DNA of 61,408 nucleotides, taken from positions 1 through 61,408 of the IMG/VR virus record IMGVR_UViG_3300049214_000177, one strand, 5' to 3'. The position numbers and the translations under genes are program-made. Below the pieces are notes generated by a model. The model saw only the letters and a program-made list of their open reading frames with translations. It did not search any database and was not told the origin of the DNA. This document shows positions 40,480-50,083 of the stretch, piece after piece (the stretch's first letter is position 1; each line of letters opens with the position of its first letter). The DNA comes from a virus.

Positions 40480-43400
40480 ATGCACGCTCGGCAACGCGCG
40501 TTTCTTTTGCTATGCGCGCTCATCGTGATGCTCTGCGGCATCGGCACGAGTCGATACGCACCCGCAACGGCCGGAGCACCCCCGACGCGCCCGCCCGCAC
40601 CCTCGCCGACGCCGTACGTGCTGCCCTCGGGATACTGTTACGCGTACGTGACGTTCCCGACCGTCACGATCGTCTACACGCAGCCGACGTCCGGTTCGTA
40701 CGTTCGCATCGTGCTCCCGTGCCAGGGTTCTCCGACGTCGTCGCCGTCGATCGCGCCATCCGTCGCACCGAGCGCCTCGGCCTCCGCAAGTGTTGCTCCC
40801 TCCGCGAGCGCTTCGGCCAGCGTGCCGCCGACGTCAACGCCAACGCCCGTACCGTTGCCAAGCGCTTCGGGGCTGCTCATTCCGCCCGCCGGGCAGATCT
40901 ATCTCGGCGCGCGCGTCAATCCCGGGAGCGCCTGCTCGAATACCAATCCATCATGTCTCGACACTGCGATCAAAACGCTCGAATCGTCGATCGGACGCAC
41001 GCTCTCGATCGCGAGCTCGTTCTTCTCGTGGTCGAATCTCGGCGCCACCTTCCCGACGTCCCTCGAAACCGACGACGTCACGACCGGCCGCTATCCGGTC
41101 CTCGCGTGGGATTGCGCATATTCCGACGCGTCGGTTGCCGCGGGCTCGCACGACGTCGACATCGACTCGGCCGCGCGCGCGATCAAAGCGTACGACCATC
41201 CGGTTTTCGTGCGGTGGTTCTGGGAATTCAATCTCCCGAACACGGCGAACAATCGTGCGTCGTCGTGCTACAACCCCGGCGTCGGTCCGGCCGATCCCAC
41301 GGCCGACGGCGTCAACAGCCCGGACAATCTGACCAACCCGGGTGAGGTGCCCGCGAACTTCTTCAGCCCGAAAAATTTCGTTGCGGCGTGGCAGCACATC
41401 CATGCGCGCTTCGTCGCCGACGGCGTGACGAACGTCATCTGGGTGTGGTGCCCGGGTAACGGCACGGCCGGCCCCGCGATCAACTACTACTACCCCGGCG
41501 ACACGTATGTCGATTGGCTCGGCTACGACGCGTACGATACGGCTGGTTCGCCGACCGCGACGTATCTCGCGACGCCGTACCAGAAGATCACGGGCGTTAC
41601 GTCCGGCAAGCCGATCATCTTCACCGAGACGGGCGTTCCGGCGGCGAACCAGGTGTCGGTCTTCGCCGCGACCGCGACGACGCTGCAGCAGATGTTCCCG
41701 CTCATCCGCGGTTACGTGTATTTCGACGCGAGCGGTCCGGCGGGATCGTGGTCGTTCTCGACGAGCACGCCGCCGCCGAACGGCCTGACCGCGTTCACGA
41801 CGCTCGCGGGCACGTCGTATCTCGGCGCTCCGGGCCCGTCTCCGAACGCAACGGGTCTGCCCACGCCGACCCCGACGCCGACCCAGGCTCCCACGGCCAC
41901 GCCGAGCCCCACCGCGACGCCCACGGCCACGCCGACGAATACGCCGACCGCGTCGCCGAGCCCGAGCCCGAGCGCGAGCGCGACGGCCACCGCAACGGCC
42001 ACGGCAACCGCTACGGCCACGGCGACCGCCACGGCCAGCGCGAGCCCGAGCGCAAGCCCGTCTCCCACGGTTTCGCCCGCCGTCCTCAAGACGGGTGCCC
42101 CGTTCCTCGATGCGTCCGCGACCGGTTCGCAATCGGTCGTGATCCCGATCTCCGCGACGATCGGCGACACGCTGATCTACGCGGCCGCGTACTCAACCGT
42201 CGGCGCGACGCGCACCGTCACCGCTCCGAGCGGCTGGACGCCGTTCGTCAACTGCCAAAACAAGACCAACGGGAACGTCGGCATCGCGCCGTTCCAGCAC
42301 GTGGTCGCCTCGGGCGATCCCGGCTCGACGGTCACGTTCACGGTAACGACAACCGGCACGTCCTTGCCGTCCTCGGGCGTGCTGTACGACATCGGCAACG
42401 GCGGCACGACGACATCGACGTATCTCGCGGGTGCGGCCCCCACGACGCCGGGCGCGCTCGTCGGCTCGGGAATCTCCGGTGCTTCGACCGCCGTATTCCT
42501 CGCCTTCTACGGCGTTGCGGACGGTACGTCGGCAGGCGACGTCACGCCGGTTTCCGTTACGGTCCCCTTCGGTTCCGCAGTCGTTGCCGAGCCCGCGACG
42601 ACGACGATGATCGGCACGTCCGCCACGAACACGGGCGGTGCGTCGATCACGCCGGGCGCGACGGTCGGCACGTACGCGCAAACGTACGTCGCGTGCACGG
42701 TGCGCGTGGCGAGCGCTTCCGCACCGACGCCGTCGCCGTCACCCTCCGCAACGGCGAGCCCGACCGCGACGCCGTCGCCGACCGCGAGCCCCACGGCGAC
42801 GCCGACGGCTACCGCCACGCCCACGAGCACGGCAACGCCGACCACGGCGCCGACGAGCACGCCGACGCCGACGATCCCCGGCATCGCCGCGCCACCGATC
42901 GCGGGCTCGAACGCGATCTCGCGCGCTCAGAACCTCGTCGACTCGATCGGCATGAACACGCATCTCACCGCGGGCGACATCTACGCGTCGACGTCGACCG
43001 TCGAAGCGATGCTCGCGCTCACGGGCGTGCGCCACATCCGCGACGGCGAGCACGTCTCGACGTCGATCATGTCGGCGCTCTATCTCACCAACGGCGCGAA
43101 GCTCGACGCAATCATCGACGGTAGCTCCACGACCTCAACCGTGACGACCGCGCTCTCGCCGTTGCAGAACTACCTCGACGGCGCCGAGGACGTCAACGAG
43201 TGCGACATCTCGGGCATCCAAGGCTGCACGACCTCGAACTACTACTCGGTCGAAGCGACGACGCTCGAAGCCGCATATCCGGCGGTAAAAGGTCTGTCGA
43301 CGGGCTTCTTCATGCTCGGGCCCGCGAACACGTCGCAAGCCGCATACGCTGCGGTCGCGTGCGATGGTCCGGCCGGTAGCTGTACGCAGACGCCCGGCTA

Positions 43401-46400
43401 TCTCTATCCGGCGTATCTCGACGCGTGCAACATGCACGACTACGTGAACAACTACCGCGAAGAGAATAGCGGGTTCGGCGGCTACATCGGCAGCCCGATC
43501 AACGCCACGTACGGCACGCTGCTCTACAACATCAACAATTCACTTCAGGTCTGCGGCGGTCCCGGTGCGCCGATCGTCTCGACCGAATACGGCTGGGGCG
43601 ATTACGGCGGCGTCGATTCGGGCAACGACTCCGTCGGTCAATCCGTCTCACCCGCGGTCAAAGCGGATTACGTCGGATCATCGTTCCTTTTCGGTTGGTC
43701 GCAAGGCGTCTCGCGATCGTACTATTTTCAACTCGCCGACGATGGAACGCCCGGCAACGCGGGCGTGACGCCGGGATACGGCGCGCACGGCGTGTTCGAT
43801 ACGACGGGTGCCGCGAAGCCGGCTGCCGTCGAGATCGGCAATCTCACGCGCCTCTTCTCGGATAGCGGCTCGACCGCCAACACGTTCGCGGCGACCGATT
43901 CCGTCGGCGTGTCGCTGGCCGATCCGAGCGGCATGCACCATCTCCTTGTCCAAAAATCGGACGGCAGCGAGTGGCTCGCGTACTGGAACGGCTGCAGCGA
44001 GTGGAACGTCAACACGAACGCGCCGCAGTCGTGCTCGCCGATCTCGACGGCGACCGCCACGTTCACGCATGCGCCGACGAGCGTTGCGCTTTGGACAATC
44101 AACCAAAACGGCGACGGCAAGATGACGACCGCGAGCGTTGCGCCCGCATCGTCGATCACGCTGACGTACGAGCCGTACATCCAAGTGCTGCAGCTCAACG
44201 CGTCGAGCGCCGTGACGCCGGTCGTCGCGCCGACGCCGACGAGCGGCCCGACGACGACGCCCGCTCCGACCGCAACGCCGACGACCCCACCGAACACGAC
44301 GGGCTCCGGTACCGTCTCGTACGTCCAATCGAATTCGCTCGACGGCAACACGGCGAATTACAACATCACGCTCGCCGCGACGCCGTCCGCGGGCGATGCG
44401 CTGCTCTCGTACGCGGCGCTCGCGACCGGACGCGCTCTCGCGTCGACGACGCCGGGCGCGCTCGCATCGACCGCGACGGGCTACCTGCTCAACACGTACG
44501 CGGGATCGAACGGCGAAGTGGTGTCGTTCGAAGGCGGGATCGTTCCGAGCTCGCCGCCGGCGACGTACAACGTGCAGACCTCGGGCGGATTCGCCTGGGG
44601 CACCGATGCGATCGCCGAATACACGAACGTCGATCAGACGACGCCGTTCTCATTCGTCGGCACCGGCACGACGGGTACGGGTCCGGAGGCGATCGGCTTC
44701 CCGGCGGTGAGCATCTACCGCACGGGATCGATGGTCGAGTGCGCCGTCATGGTCAACGTCGGCGGCGCGACGAATAACGACTTCGTGTCGAGCCCGACGC
44801 CGCCGAGCGGCTGGGCGTTCGATACGATCAACTACGCGGGCTCGAATCAGGCGCTCTTCGCGATGCACACCACGGGTGCGCCCGCACAAGGCTCGCTCTC
44901 GATCCCGACGATCAACGTCGAGACCAACACGTACAACGTGTGGGACTCGAATTGCGTCGTGATCCAGCCGCCGCTTTCGGTTCTGCCGTCGCCGACGCCG
45001 AGCCCGACGAGCACGGCCACGAGCACGCCGACCCCGTCCCCTTCTCCGTCCGCCACCGCCACCGCAACCGCAACCGCGACGGCAACGCCGACTCCGACGC
45101 CGACGCCGACGGCCACGGCAACCGCCACGGCTACGGCGACGGCCACCGCCACCCCGACTCCGACGGCCACGCCGACGATCGCGGCACTCTTCACGAAGAT
45201 CGCAAACGGCAACTCATCGGCGCCGCAGGCATCGACCTCGCTCACGATGTCCGGCAATTACGCGAACACGACGCTCTACGTCATCGCAGCCGGCGCGACC
45301 TCATCGGCGAGCCTCACGTCGAACTCGACCGGATTCACGCTCGTCGGAAGCTCACCGCCCCAGGCGGCAAACGGATTCGTCGTCTACTCGATCCCATCCA
45401 ACGGCGGCGAAACGTACACGTTCACGGTCACCGGTCCGACGACGAACATCAGCCTTTCCGCGTACGAGACGAATATGACCGTGCAAGACGCACAGTCGTA
45501 TATCGACTCGACGGTTATCTCGGCAGGGCCGCTCACGCCGTCCGTCGCGAACGATTTCGCCTGGTTCTTCGGCTCGTACACGGCTCCCACGACGACCGCA
45601 CAAGCTCCGGCGTGCACGCCGCAATCCGGATGGACTCCGGTCTACGCGTTCGTCGGCCCGACGCCGACCGTGACGAGCTCGCCCGACGTCGCCTTCGAAA
45701 CGCAAACGCTCGCGAACGTGCCGATCGCGGCGACGACGGGATCGTGCACGCTCTCGAGCGCGCTGACCGGATCGGCCGGCCTCGTACTCTTCAAGACCAC
45801 CTCGCTCGCATCGCCAGCGCCGACGCCCACCCCCGCACCGACGGCGTCGAACGCGCCGACCGTCTTCCAGACGCCGGGCTCCGATAACACGTTCACGACC
45901 GCGGGCGGTGCAAACGGCACGCTCCCGGCCACGACGACCGCGGGCCACACGCTCCTCGCCTTTGCGGTCGGCTCGAGCCTCACCGCGCCCGTCGGCTGGA
46001 ACAACGGCATCACGGGCAGCGGCACGCAGCTCTCCGTGTTCTGGTGCTACGTCGGCACGGGTCTCGGGCAGTGCGCTCCCGCATCGACCTGGAACTTCGG
46101 CGGATCGTCTGCGGGCGGCATCGTGCGCGTCGTGGAATACGCGGGCGTTCTCGGCGCACCGATCTTCCCCGCGGCGACGTCGATCTCGCTAGCGAGCGGC
46201 AGCGATACGCTCACGCCGTCGCTAAACATCCCGGGCACGAACGGCCTCACGATCCTCGCGGACGGCGCGACGGAAACCGGAACCGCAACGATCACCTCGT
46301 TCAACGATTCGTTCGTCGGCGGGTATTCGGATGTGTCCGGCGATTCGAACCGAAACAAGTCGCTCTCGACGGGCAACATCGATTCGCTGCGGATCGATTA

Positions 46401-49400
46401 TGTGACGGGTGACGCGCACGCCGGAACGCAGCCGTTCACCGTCACGCAGACGACGACGGCGAGCGCGAGCGGCATCGCGATCAGCCCGTACCTGATCTTC
46501 CTTTCGGGTGCGTCGACCGTCCCGGCACCGAGCGCGACGCCGGTGCCCACGGCGACGCCGACGCCGGTACCCACGGCCACGCCGACCGCGTCGCCGACTC
46601 CGCTACCGCAAGCGACGATGCCGTACACGGTGATGCTCGGCCAGGATTTCGCGTGTGGATCGAGCTCAAACGGCTCGCTCGCGAATCCGACGGCGGCGAG
46701 TCCCTCGCTCAACCCGAGTGCCGCGCCGGCGCTCAACGGCACGCATCCGATCATCATCGTCGACGAAAACGCGGGCGCGCAGACGACGCCGTACGCGCCG
46801 AGCTGCACGGCGCCACCCGCGTGGGGTGCGCAATATCTGCTGCGGTTCGCGTCGTACGCCGATCTGCAATCGGCCGCGACGACGCCCGGCGTCATTCCGA
46901 CGACGTCACCGGGCGTGCCGCTTTTCAAATACGTGATGTACGACAACGAAGTGAACACGCAGCCCTCGACGCCGCCGAGCGAGCTTCCGTCGGTCGGATC
47001 TAACTCCGTTCCCGCGTACTATTACTACGAAGCCTCACAAGCCGTCGCGGCTTTGCCCGGGTCGCCGATCTTCATCGCGACGGCCGGACTCTCGGGCACG
47101 ACGACGCAAAATAACGAGCTCTGGGCGACGGCCGGATACTGGGGTGCGTGGGACGCGCAATCGCAGACCGCCGGCTCATCGGTTTCGAATTGGAGCAGCT
47201 CGTGGGGCGCGAACGTCGCGAATCTTTTCGCGTACAACACGTCGCTTCAGGTGTTCCTCGGCGTCGGCCAAGTGCTGAGCGGCGGCACCGAAGCGACGCA
47301 GGCGCAACTCGATGCGGTAATGGCCGCCGTTCCGCCGAATTTCCGCGGCGTCTGGATAAATCTCGGGCAACAAACGGTCGGCAGCAATCCGCCCGTCACG
47401 ATCCCGAATGCGTATGGCCTCGGAGCGCAAGCGATCGTCGACACGGCAAACGCGGGCGTATCCGCGACGCCATACCCGATCCCGACATCGACCACGGCCG
47501 CGACGCCACCGCCAGCGCCGACCCCCACGCCTCCGGCTACGCCGACGCCCGCGCCGACGCCGACCGCGACCGCGACCGCAACGGCCACGCCGACGCCGTC
47601 GCCGACCGGCACGATCGCAGGCGTCGCTCCGGCGACGCTCTGCATCGGTCAGCCGAACGGTCCCGCGCTCACGTACAATCTCGTCTACGACGACGAATTC
47701 GCAAACGATACGAGTCTCAACACCGGTACGCCGACAGCGGGCGCGTTCAACGTGAGCGATACCACGAACGTCGCGCCCGTTTCAGTCAGCGCGGGGAGCT
47801 CGCCGAACGGATCTGCGTACCAGCAGGTCGTGTGGAGCACGTGCTACTGGTCTTTCGGGTGCACGAACGAGGGCCTCGACGGATCGGACGACTCGCGCTA
47901 TCTCAAGCGTACCGAAGTCGCGAGCATTCAGGCGAATCACGGTTCGACGCGCTATCCCGACGTGATCGCGCTTGTGCCTGGCACCGGATTGCAGATCAAG
48001 GCATATCCGGCGAGCGGCGTTGGATCAAACACGTACTCGACGACGAGCTCGACGTACACATTCAACTCGTCGACGATCACCCTGGCAGCCGTTCCGTCAC
48101 CGATCGCGACCGGAGATACACTCTTCATCCGCGGCGACGGCAACGAACCGACCGTCGCGAGCGTCTCCGGCAACACCGTCACGCTCTTGACCGAGAACGT
48201 CTCGACGACGACCTCCGCATCGTACACGTCCGGCGCGACGACGATCACCGTCGCGAGCGCGTCCGGCATCGTCGCATCGAATTCGACGAAGGCGCAAATC
48301 TCAGGTGATGGCGCGTCGCCGACCGTCGTCTCGGTGTCCGGCAACACGGTCACGCTCGACGAAGGCTTCAACTCGAACCATGCGAGCGGCGCGACGATCA
48401 CGTTCGTCGCGAACGCGTTCACGGGCCCGGGTTATAACTCGAGCTATCCGTCGGGTACGACCGTATCGGATATTCCGGCTGACGTGCAGACGATCATGTG
48501 CCACGCGGGCGGTTACGAGATCGGCTGCCGCCACAACGTTGCAGCACTGATCGATGCTGGAGATCAGACCGCAAAACGGCAAGGCTATTGGGTCTGGTCC
48601 GCGATGATTCCTGACGGATCGTCGTCGCTTCCCGGATACTGGCCTTCGGACTGGGAAAATTGCGAAGGCAACGGCTGCACCGGCGGCAACACGCTCTATC
48701 AAGAGCACGACAATTTCGAGGTCTTTTCGACCGTCGAAGGCGAGGGAAGCGGCCACCAGACGATCCAGCCCGAGAACGGTGAATACTGCCCCGGCGCGGG
48801 CGCCGGCTGCCCGATCTCGGTGCAGCTTGTCGGCCCCGGACCCGTAACCGGGCCGCAGTACAACTTCATGAAGAGCACGACGCTCGCGACGCAGTTCCAT
48901 CAGTACGCGACGATCGGCAACGGCACGTACGCGGGCTTCTGGTTCGACGGCGTTCCGGGCTCGACCGCGATGAACGATGTGCCGGTCGCGACGAACACCT
49001 CGATCCCCGGCCAAAACGCGCTCGCGACGGCACAGACGACCGAGAACGGTGCGGGCTCGCCGACCGTCGCGGGTGAGGCGCCGGGCGTCATCACCGAGCA
49101 ATATTTCCGCTATTACGCAGCGACGACGAACACGTGCAGCACCGTCGCCGTGACGGCCATCCCGCCGAGCCCGAGCCCGCCGCCGACCGTTGCGCCGAGC
49201 GCGGGGCCGTACATGCCGTTCCCGGCGAACGCCGATACGGTTGCGACGGCATCCAACATCGTCGTCACGGCAACCTCGTCGCCCGCGATCGGCGATTATC
49301 AGGTCGCGCACATCGTGAGCAACGCCGGAGGCGGGGGCTCAGGGCCGAGCGGATGGACCGCCGCGATCCCACCTGCGAACGGTCAGCATCTCGCGGTGTG

Positions 49401-49923
49401 GTATTGCCAGGTCGCAACGACCGGCGGCTGCACGCCGTCGACCCATTCGTTCACCTTCACCAGCTCGAACTACGGCGGGGTCGGGCGGCTCGAGACGTGG
49501 CGCAATCTCACGGGGCCACCGGTCGGCGGTAGCGTGGGAAGCGCGACGTTCCCGGGGGGTCAGTCGACCACGCAAGCGCAGCAGGTCGTCGCATCGCTCG
49601 TCATCCCGTCTGCGGGCGGCGTGACGCTCGTCGATGGCGACGTCGCGAACGTCACGGGAACCGCGACCATCGCCGCAGGCGCGATCGCGGACCTCATGAC
49701 GTGGGGCACGACCGCAACGACAGGCCCGGAAGCGGACGACCTCAACGCGGCCGGCGGTGCCGGTGCGCTTTGGTCGCTGCATGAAGCGCAGGTCGTTCAA
49801 GACGCGTTCCTGACGGAAGTTTCGACGTTCGGCGACGCGCTTTACGATCAAGGCAACATCACGGTGCCGCAGACCGCGAGCAACGGCTTTGCGAACGATC
49901 GTGCGTTCGTGTTCCTCCCGTGA
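40480..49923 (+). CDS. Giant secreted multi-domain glycoside hydrolase (3147 aa)
   Basis: ATG 40480 follows AGGAG. Residues 1-32 look like a Sec signal peptide (LLLCALIVMLCGIG), then a Pro/Ser linker. Domains: 131-450 GH26-like barrel with WFWEFN (Glu249, acid/base) and IFTETG (Glu383, nucleophile); 808-1240 clan-A-type barrel with VNE (Glu907) and VSTEYGW (Glu1036); 2047-2326 a further barrel-like domain (YVMYDNEV, GVWINLG) of uncertain activity; 2385-2893 a GH16-like jelly roll with ExDxxE (Glu2742, Asp2744, Glu2747) holding an inserted tandem beta repeat (about 2525-2647). Five beta-sandwich modules (about 534-747, 1278-1502, 1568-1778, 1796-2012, 2911-3147) alternate with Pro/Thr/Ser/Ala linkers. 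It probably degrades complex polysaccharide outside the cell. A signal peptide is odd for a virion protein, so it may be secreted. Domain families are assigned by motif only. Confidence 0.85.
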   Translation: MHARQRAFLLLCALIVMLCGIGTSRYAPATAGAPPTRPPAPSPTPYVLPSGYCYAYVTFPTVTIVYTQPTSGSYVRIVLPCQGSPTSSPSIAPSVAPSASASASVAPSASASASVPPTSTPTPVPLPSASGLLIPPAGQIYLGARVNPGSACSNTNPSCLDTAIKTLESSIGRTLSIASSFFSWSNLGATFPTSLETDDVTTGRYPVLAWDCAYSDASVAAGSHDVDIDSAARAIKAYDHPVFVRWFWEFNLPNTANNRASSCYNPGVGPADPTADGVNSPDNLTNPGEVPANFFSPKNFVAAWQHIHARFVADGVTNVIWVWCPGNGTAGPAINYYYPGDTYVDWLGYDAYDTAGSPTATYLATPYQKITGVTSGKPIIFTETGVPAANQVSVFAATATTLQQMFPLIRGYVYFDASGPAGSWSFSTSTPPPNGLTAFTTLAGTSYLGAPGPSPNATGLPTPTPTPTQAPTATPSPTATPTATPTNTPTASPSPSPSASATATATATATATATATATASASPSASPSPTVSPAVLKTGAPFLDASATGSQSVVIPISATIGDTLIYAAAYSTVGATRTVTAPSGWTPFVNCQNKTNGNVGIAPFQHVVASGDPGSTVTFTVTTTGTSLPSSGVLYDIGNGGTTTSTYLAGAAPTTPGALVGSGISGASTAVFLAFYGVADGTSAGDVTPVSVTVPFGSAVVAEPATTTMIGTSATNTGGASITPGATVGTYAQTYVACTVRVASASAPTPSPSPSATASPTATPSPTASPTATPTATATPTSTATPTTAPTSTPTPTIPGIAAPPIAGSNAISRAQNLVDSIGMNTHLTAGDIYASTSTVEAMLALTGVRHIRDGEHVSTSIMSALYLTNGAKLDAIIDGSSTTSTVTTALSPLQNYLDGAEDVNECDISGIQGCTTSNYYSVEATTLEAAYPAVKGLSTGFFMLGPANTSQAAYAAVACDGPAGSCTQTPGYLYPAYLDACNMHDYVNNYREENSGFGGYIGSPINATYGTLLYNINNSLQVCGGPGAPIVSTEYGWGDYGGVDSGNDSVGQSVSPAVKADYVGSSFLFGWSQGVSRSYYFQLADDGTPGNAGVTPGYGAHGVFDTTGAAKPAAVEIGNLTRLFSDSGSTANTFAATDSVGVSLADPSGMHHLLVQKSDGSEWLAYWNGCSEWNVNTNAPQSCSPISTATATFTHAPTSVALWTINQNGDGKMTTASVAPASSITLTYEPYIQVLQLNASSAVTPVVAPTPTSGPTTTPAPTATPTTPPNTTGSGTVSYVQSNSLDGNTANYNITLAATPSAGDALLSYAALATGRALASTTPGALASTATGYLLNTYAGSNGEVVSFEGGIVPSSPPATYNVQTSGGFAWGTDAIAEYTNVDQTTPFSFVGTGTTGTGPEAIGFPAVSIYRTGSMVECAVMVNVGGATNNDFVSSPTPPSGWAFDTINYAGSNQALFAMHTTGAPAQGSLSIPTINVETNTYNVWDSNCVVIQPPLSVLPSPTPSPTSTATSTPTPSPSPSATATATATATATPTPTPTPTATATATATATATATPTPTATPTIAALFTKIANGNSSAPQASTSLTMSGNYANTTLYVIAAGATSSASLTSNSTGFTLVGSSPPQAANGFVVYSIPSNGGETYTFTVTGPTTNISLSAYETNMTVQDAQSYIDSTVISAGPLTPSVANDFAWFFGSYTAPTTTAQAPACTPQSGWTPVYAFVGPTPTVTSSPDVAFETQTLANVPIAATTGSCTLSSALTGSAGLVLFKTTSLASPAPTPTPAPTASNAPTVFQTPGSDNTFTTAGGANGTLPATTTAGHTLLAFAVGSSLTAPVGWNNGITGSGTQLSVFWCYVGTGLGQCAPASTWNFGGSSAGGIVRVVEYAGVLGAPIFPAATSISLASGSDTLTPSLNIPGTNGLTILADGATETGTATITSFNDSFVGGYSDVSGDSNRNKSLSTGNIDSLRIDYVTGDAHAGTQPFTVTQTTTASASGIAISPYLIFLSGASTVPAPSATPVPTATPTPVPTATPTASPTPLPQATMPYTVMLGQDFACGSSSNGSLANPTAASPSLNPSAAPALNGTHPIIIVDENAGAQTTPYAPSCTAPPAWGAQYLLRFASYADLQSAATTPGVIPTTSPGVPLFKYVMYDNEVNTQPSTPPSELPSVGSNSVPAYYYYEASQAVAALPGSPIFIATAGLSGTTTQNNELWATAGYWGAWDAQSQTAGSSVSNWSSSWGANVANLFAYNTSLQVFLGVGQVLSGGTEATQAQLDAVMAAVPPNFRGVWINLGQQTVGSNPPVTIPNAYGLGAQAIVDTANAGVSATPYPIPTSTTAATPPPAPTPTPPATPTPAPTPTATATATATPTPSPTGTIAGVAPATLCIGQPNGPALTYNLVYDDEFANDTSLNTGTPTAGAFNVSDTTNVAPVSVSAGSSPNGSAYQQVVWSTCYWSFGCTNEGLDGSDDSRYLKRTEVASIQANHGSTRYPDVIALVPGTGLQIKAYPASGVGSNTYSTTSSTYTFNSSTITLAAVPSPIATGDTLFIRGDGNEPTVASVSGNTVTLLTENVSTTTSASYTSGATTITVASASGIVASNSTKAQISGDGASPTVVSVSGNTVTLDEGFNSNHASGATITFVANAFTGPGYNSSYPSGTTVSDIPADVQTIMCHAGGYEIGCRHNVAALIDAGDQTAKRQGYWVWSAMIPDGSSSLPGYWPSDWENCEGNGCTGGNTLYQEHDNFEVFSTVEGEGSGHQTIQPENGEYCPGAGAGCPISVQLVGPGPVTGPQYNFMKSTTLATQFHQYATIGNGTYAGFWFDGVPGSTAMNDVPVATNTSIPGQNALATAQTTENGAGSPTVAGEAPGVITEQYFRYYAATTNTCSTVAVTAIPPSPSPPPTVAPSAGPYMPFPANADTVATASNIVVTATSSPAIGDYQVAHIVSNAGGGGSGPSGWTAAIPPANGQHLAVWYCQVATTGGCTPSTHSFTFTSSNYGGVGRLETWRNLTGPPVGGSVGSATFPGGQSTTQAQQVVASLVIPSAGGVTLVDGDVANVTGTATIAAGAIADLMTWGTTATTGPEADDLNAAGGAGALWSLHEAQVVQDAFLTEVSTFGDALYDQGNITVPQTASNGFANDRAFVFLP
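41830..42078 (+). repeat. Low-complexity Pro/Thr and (Ala-Thr)n linker 1 of giant gene
   Basis: This segment encodes Pro-Thr repeats followed by ten consecutive Ala-Thr-type dipeptides, built from CCACGGCNAC-like DNA units. It joins the GH26-like domain to the first beta module and is the longest of the linkers. Confidence 0.75.
42721..42880 (+). repeat. Pro/Thr/Ser linker 2 of giant gene
   Basis: Tandem ACGCCGACG/GCCACGCCC-type units encode a Pro-Thr-Ala-Ser linker between the first beta module and the second barrel. Related, shorter linkers lie at about 44214-44310, 45808-45864, 46516-46617 and 49159-49209. Confidence 0.65.
44986..45180 (+). repeat. Pro/Thr and (Ala-Thr)n linker 4 of giant gene
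   Basis: Pro-Ser-Pro-Thr units followed by two Ala-Thr runs separate two adjacent beta modules. The DNA is close in sequence to linkers 1 and 7, giving several near-identical stretches within one gene. Confidence 0.7.
47461..47625 (+). repeat. Pro/Thr and (Ala-Thr)n linker 7 of giant gene
   Basis: This linker joins the third barrel-like domain to the GH16-like domain and again contains Pro-Thr and Ala-Thr repeats built from the same kind of DNA units. Confidence 0.7.
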
Positions 49924-50083
49924 TTTTCGCAACAGCCCTCCCGTTAAAAAGCGAGATGACGATGATGCCCACTTCTTTGAGATCGATCATCCTGGACTAT
50001 CCGCGAAAGGATTCGCTATGCGCACGTGCAGAGGCAGCGGTCTAACGTGGTCGCTCGATCGATCACGACCGCGCAGCACCTGA

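Noticed and set aside
40951-42132. 393-residue minus-strand frame opposite the giant gene
   Set aside because: Arg/Gly-rich low-complexity shadow of the Pro/Thr linker region; no promoter or ribosome site.
41830-47625. CRISPR array or diversity-generating retroelement
   Set aside because: The repeats are protein-coding linkers with no conserved palindromic repeat/unique spacer pattern, and no reverse transcriptase or variable-region pair is present in the window.
40480-49923. Cellulosome-type dockerin or cohesin modules in the giant protein
   Set aside because: No duplicated calcium-binding dockerin loop is visible; the non-catalytic modules look like beta sandwiches of another type.
49924-50083. 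Small gene after the giant hydrolase (for example 49956-50045, 29 residues)
   Set aside because: No ribosome site and no recognisable feature; the spacer is better left as non-coding.
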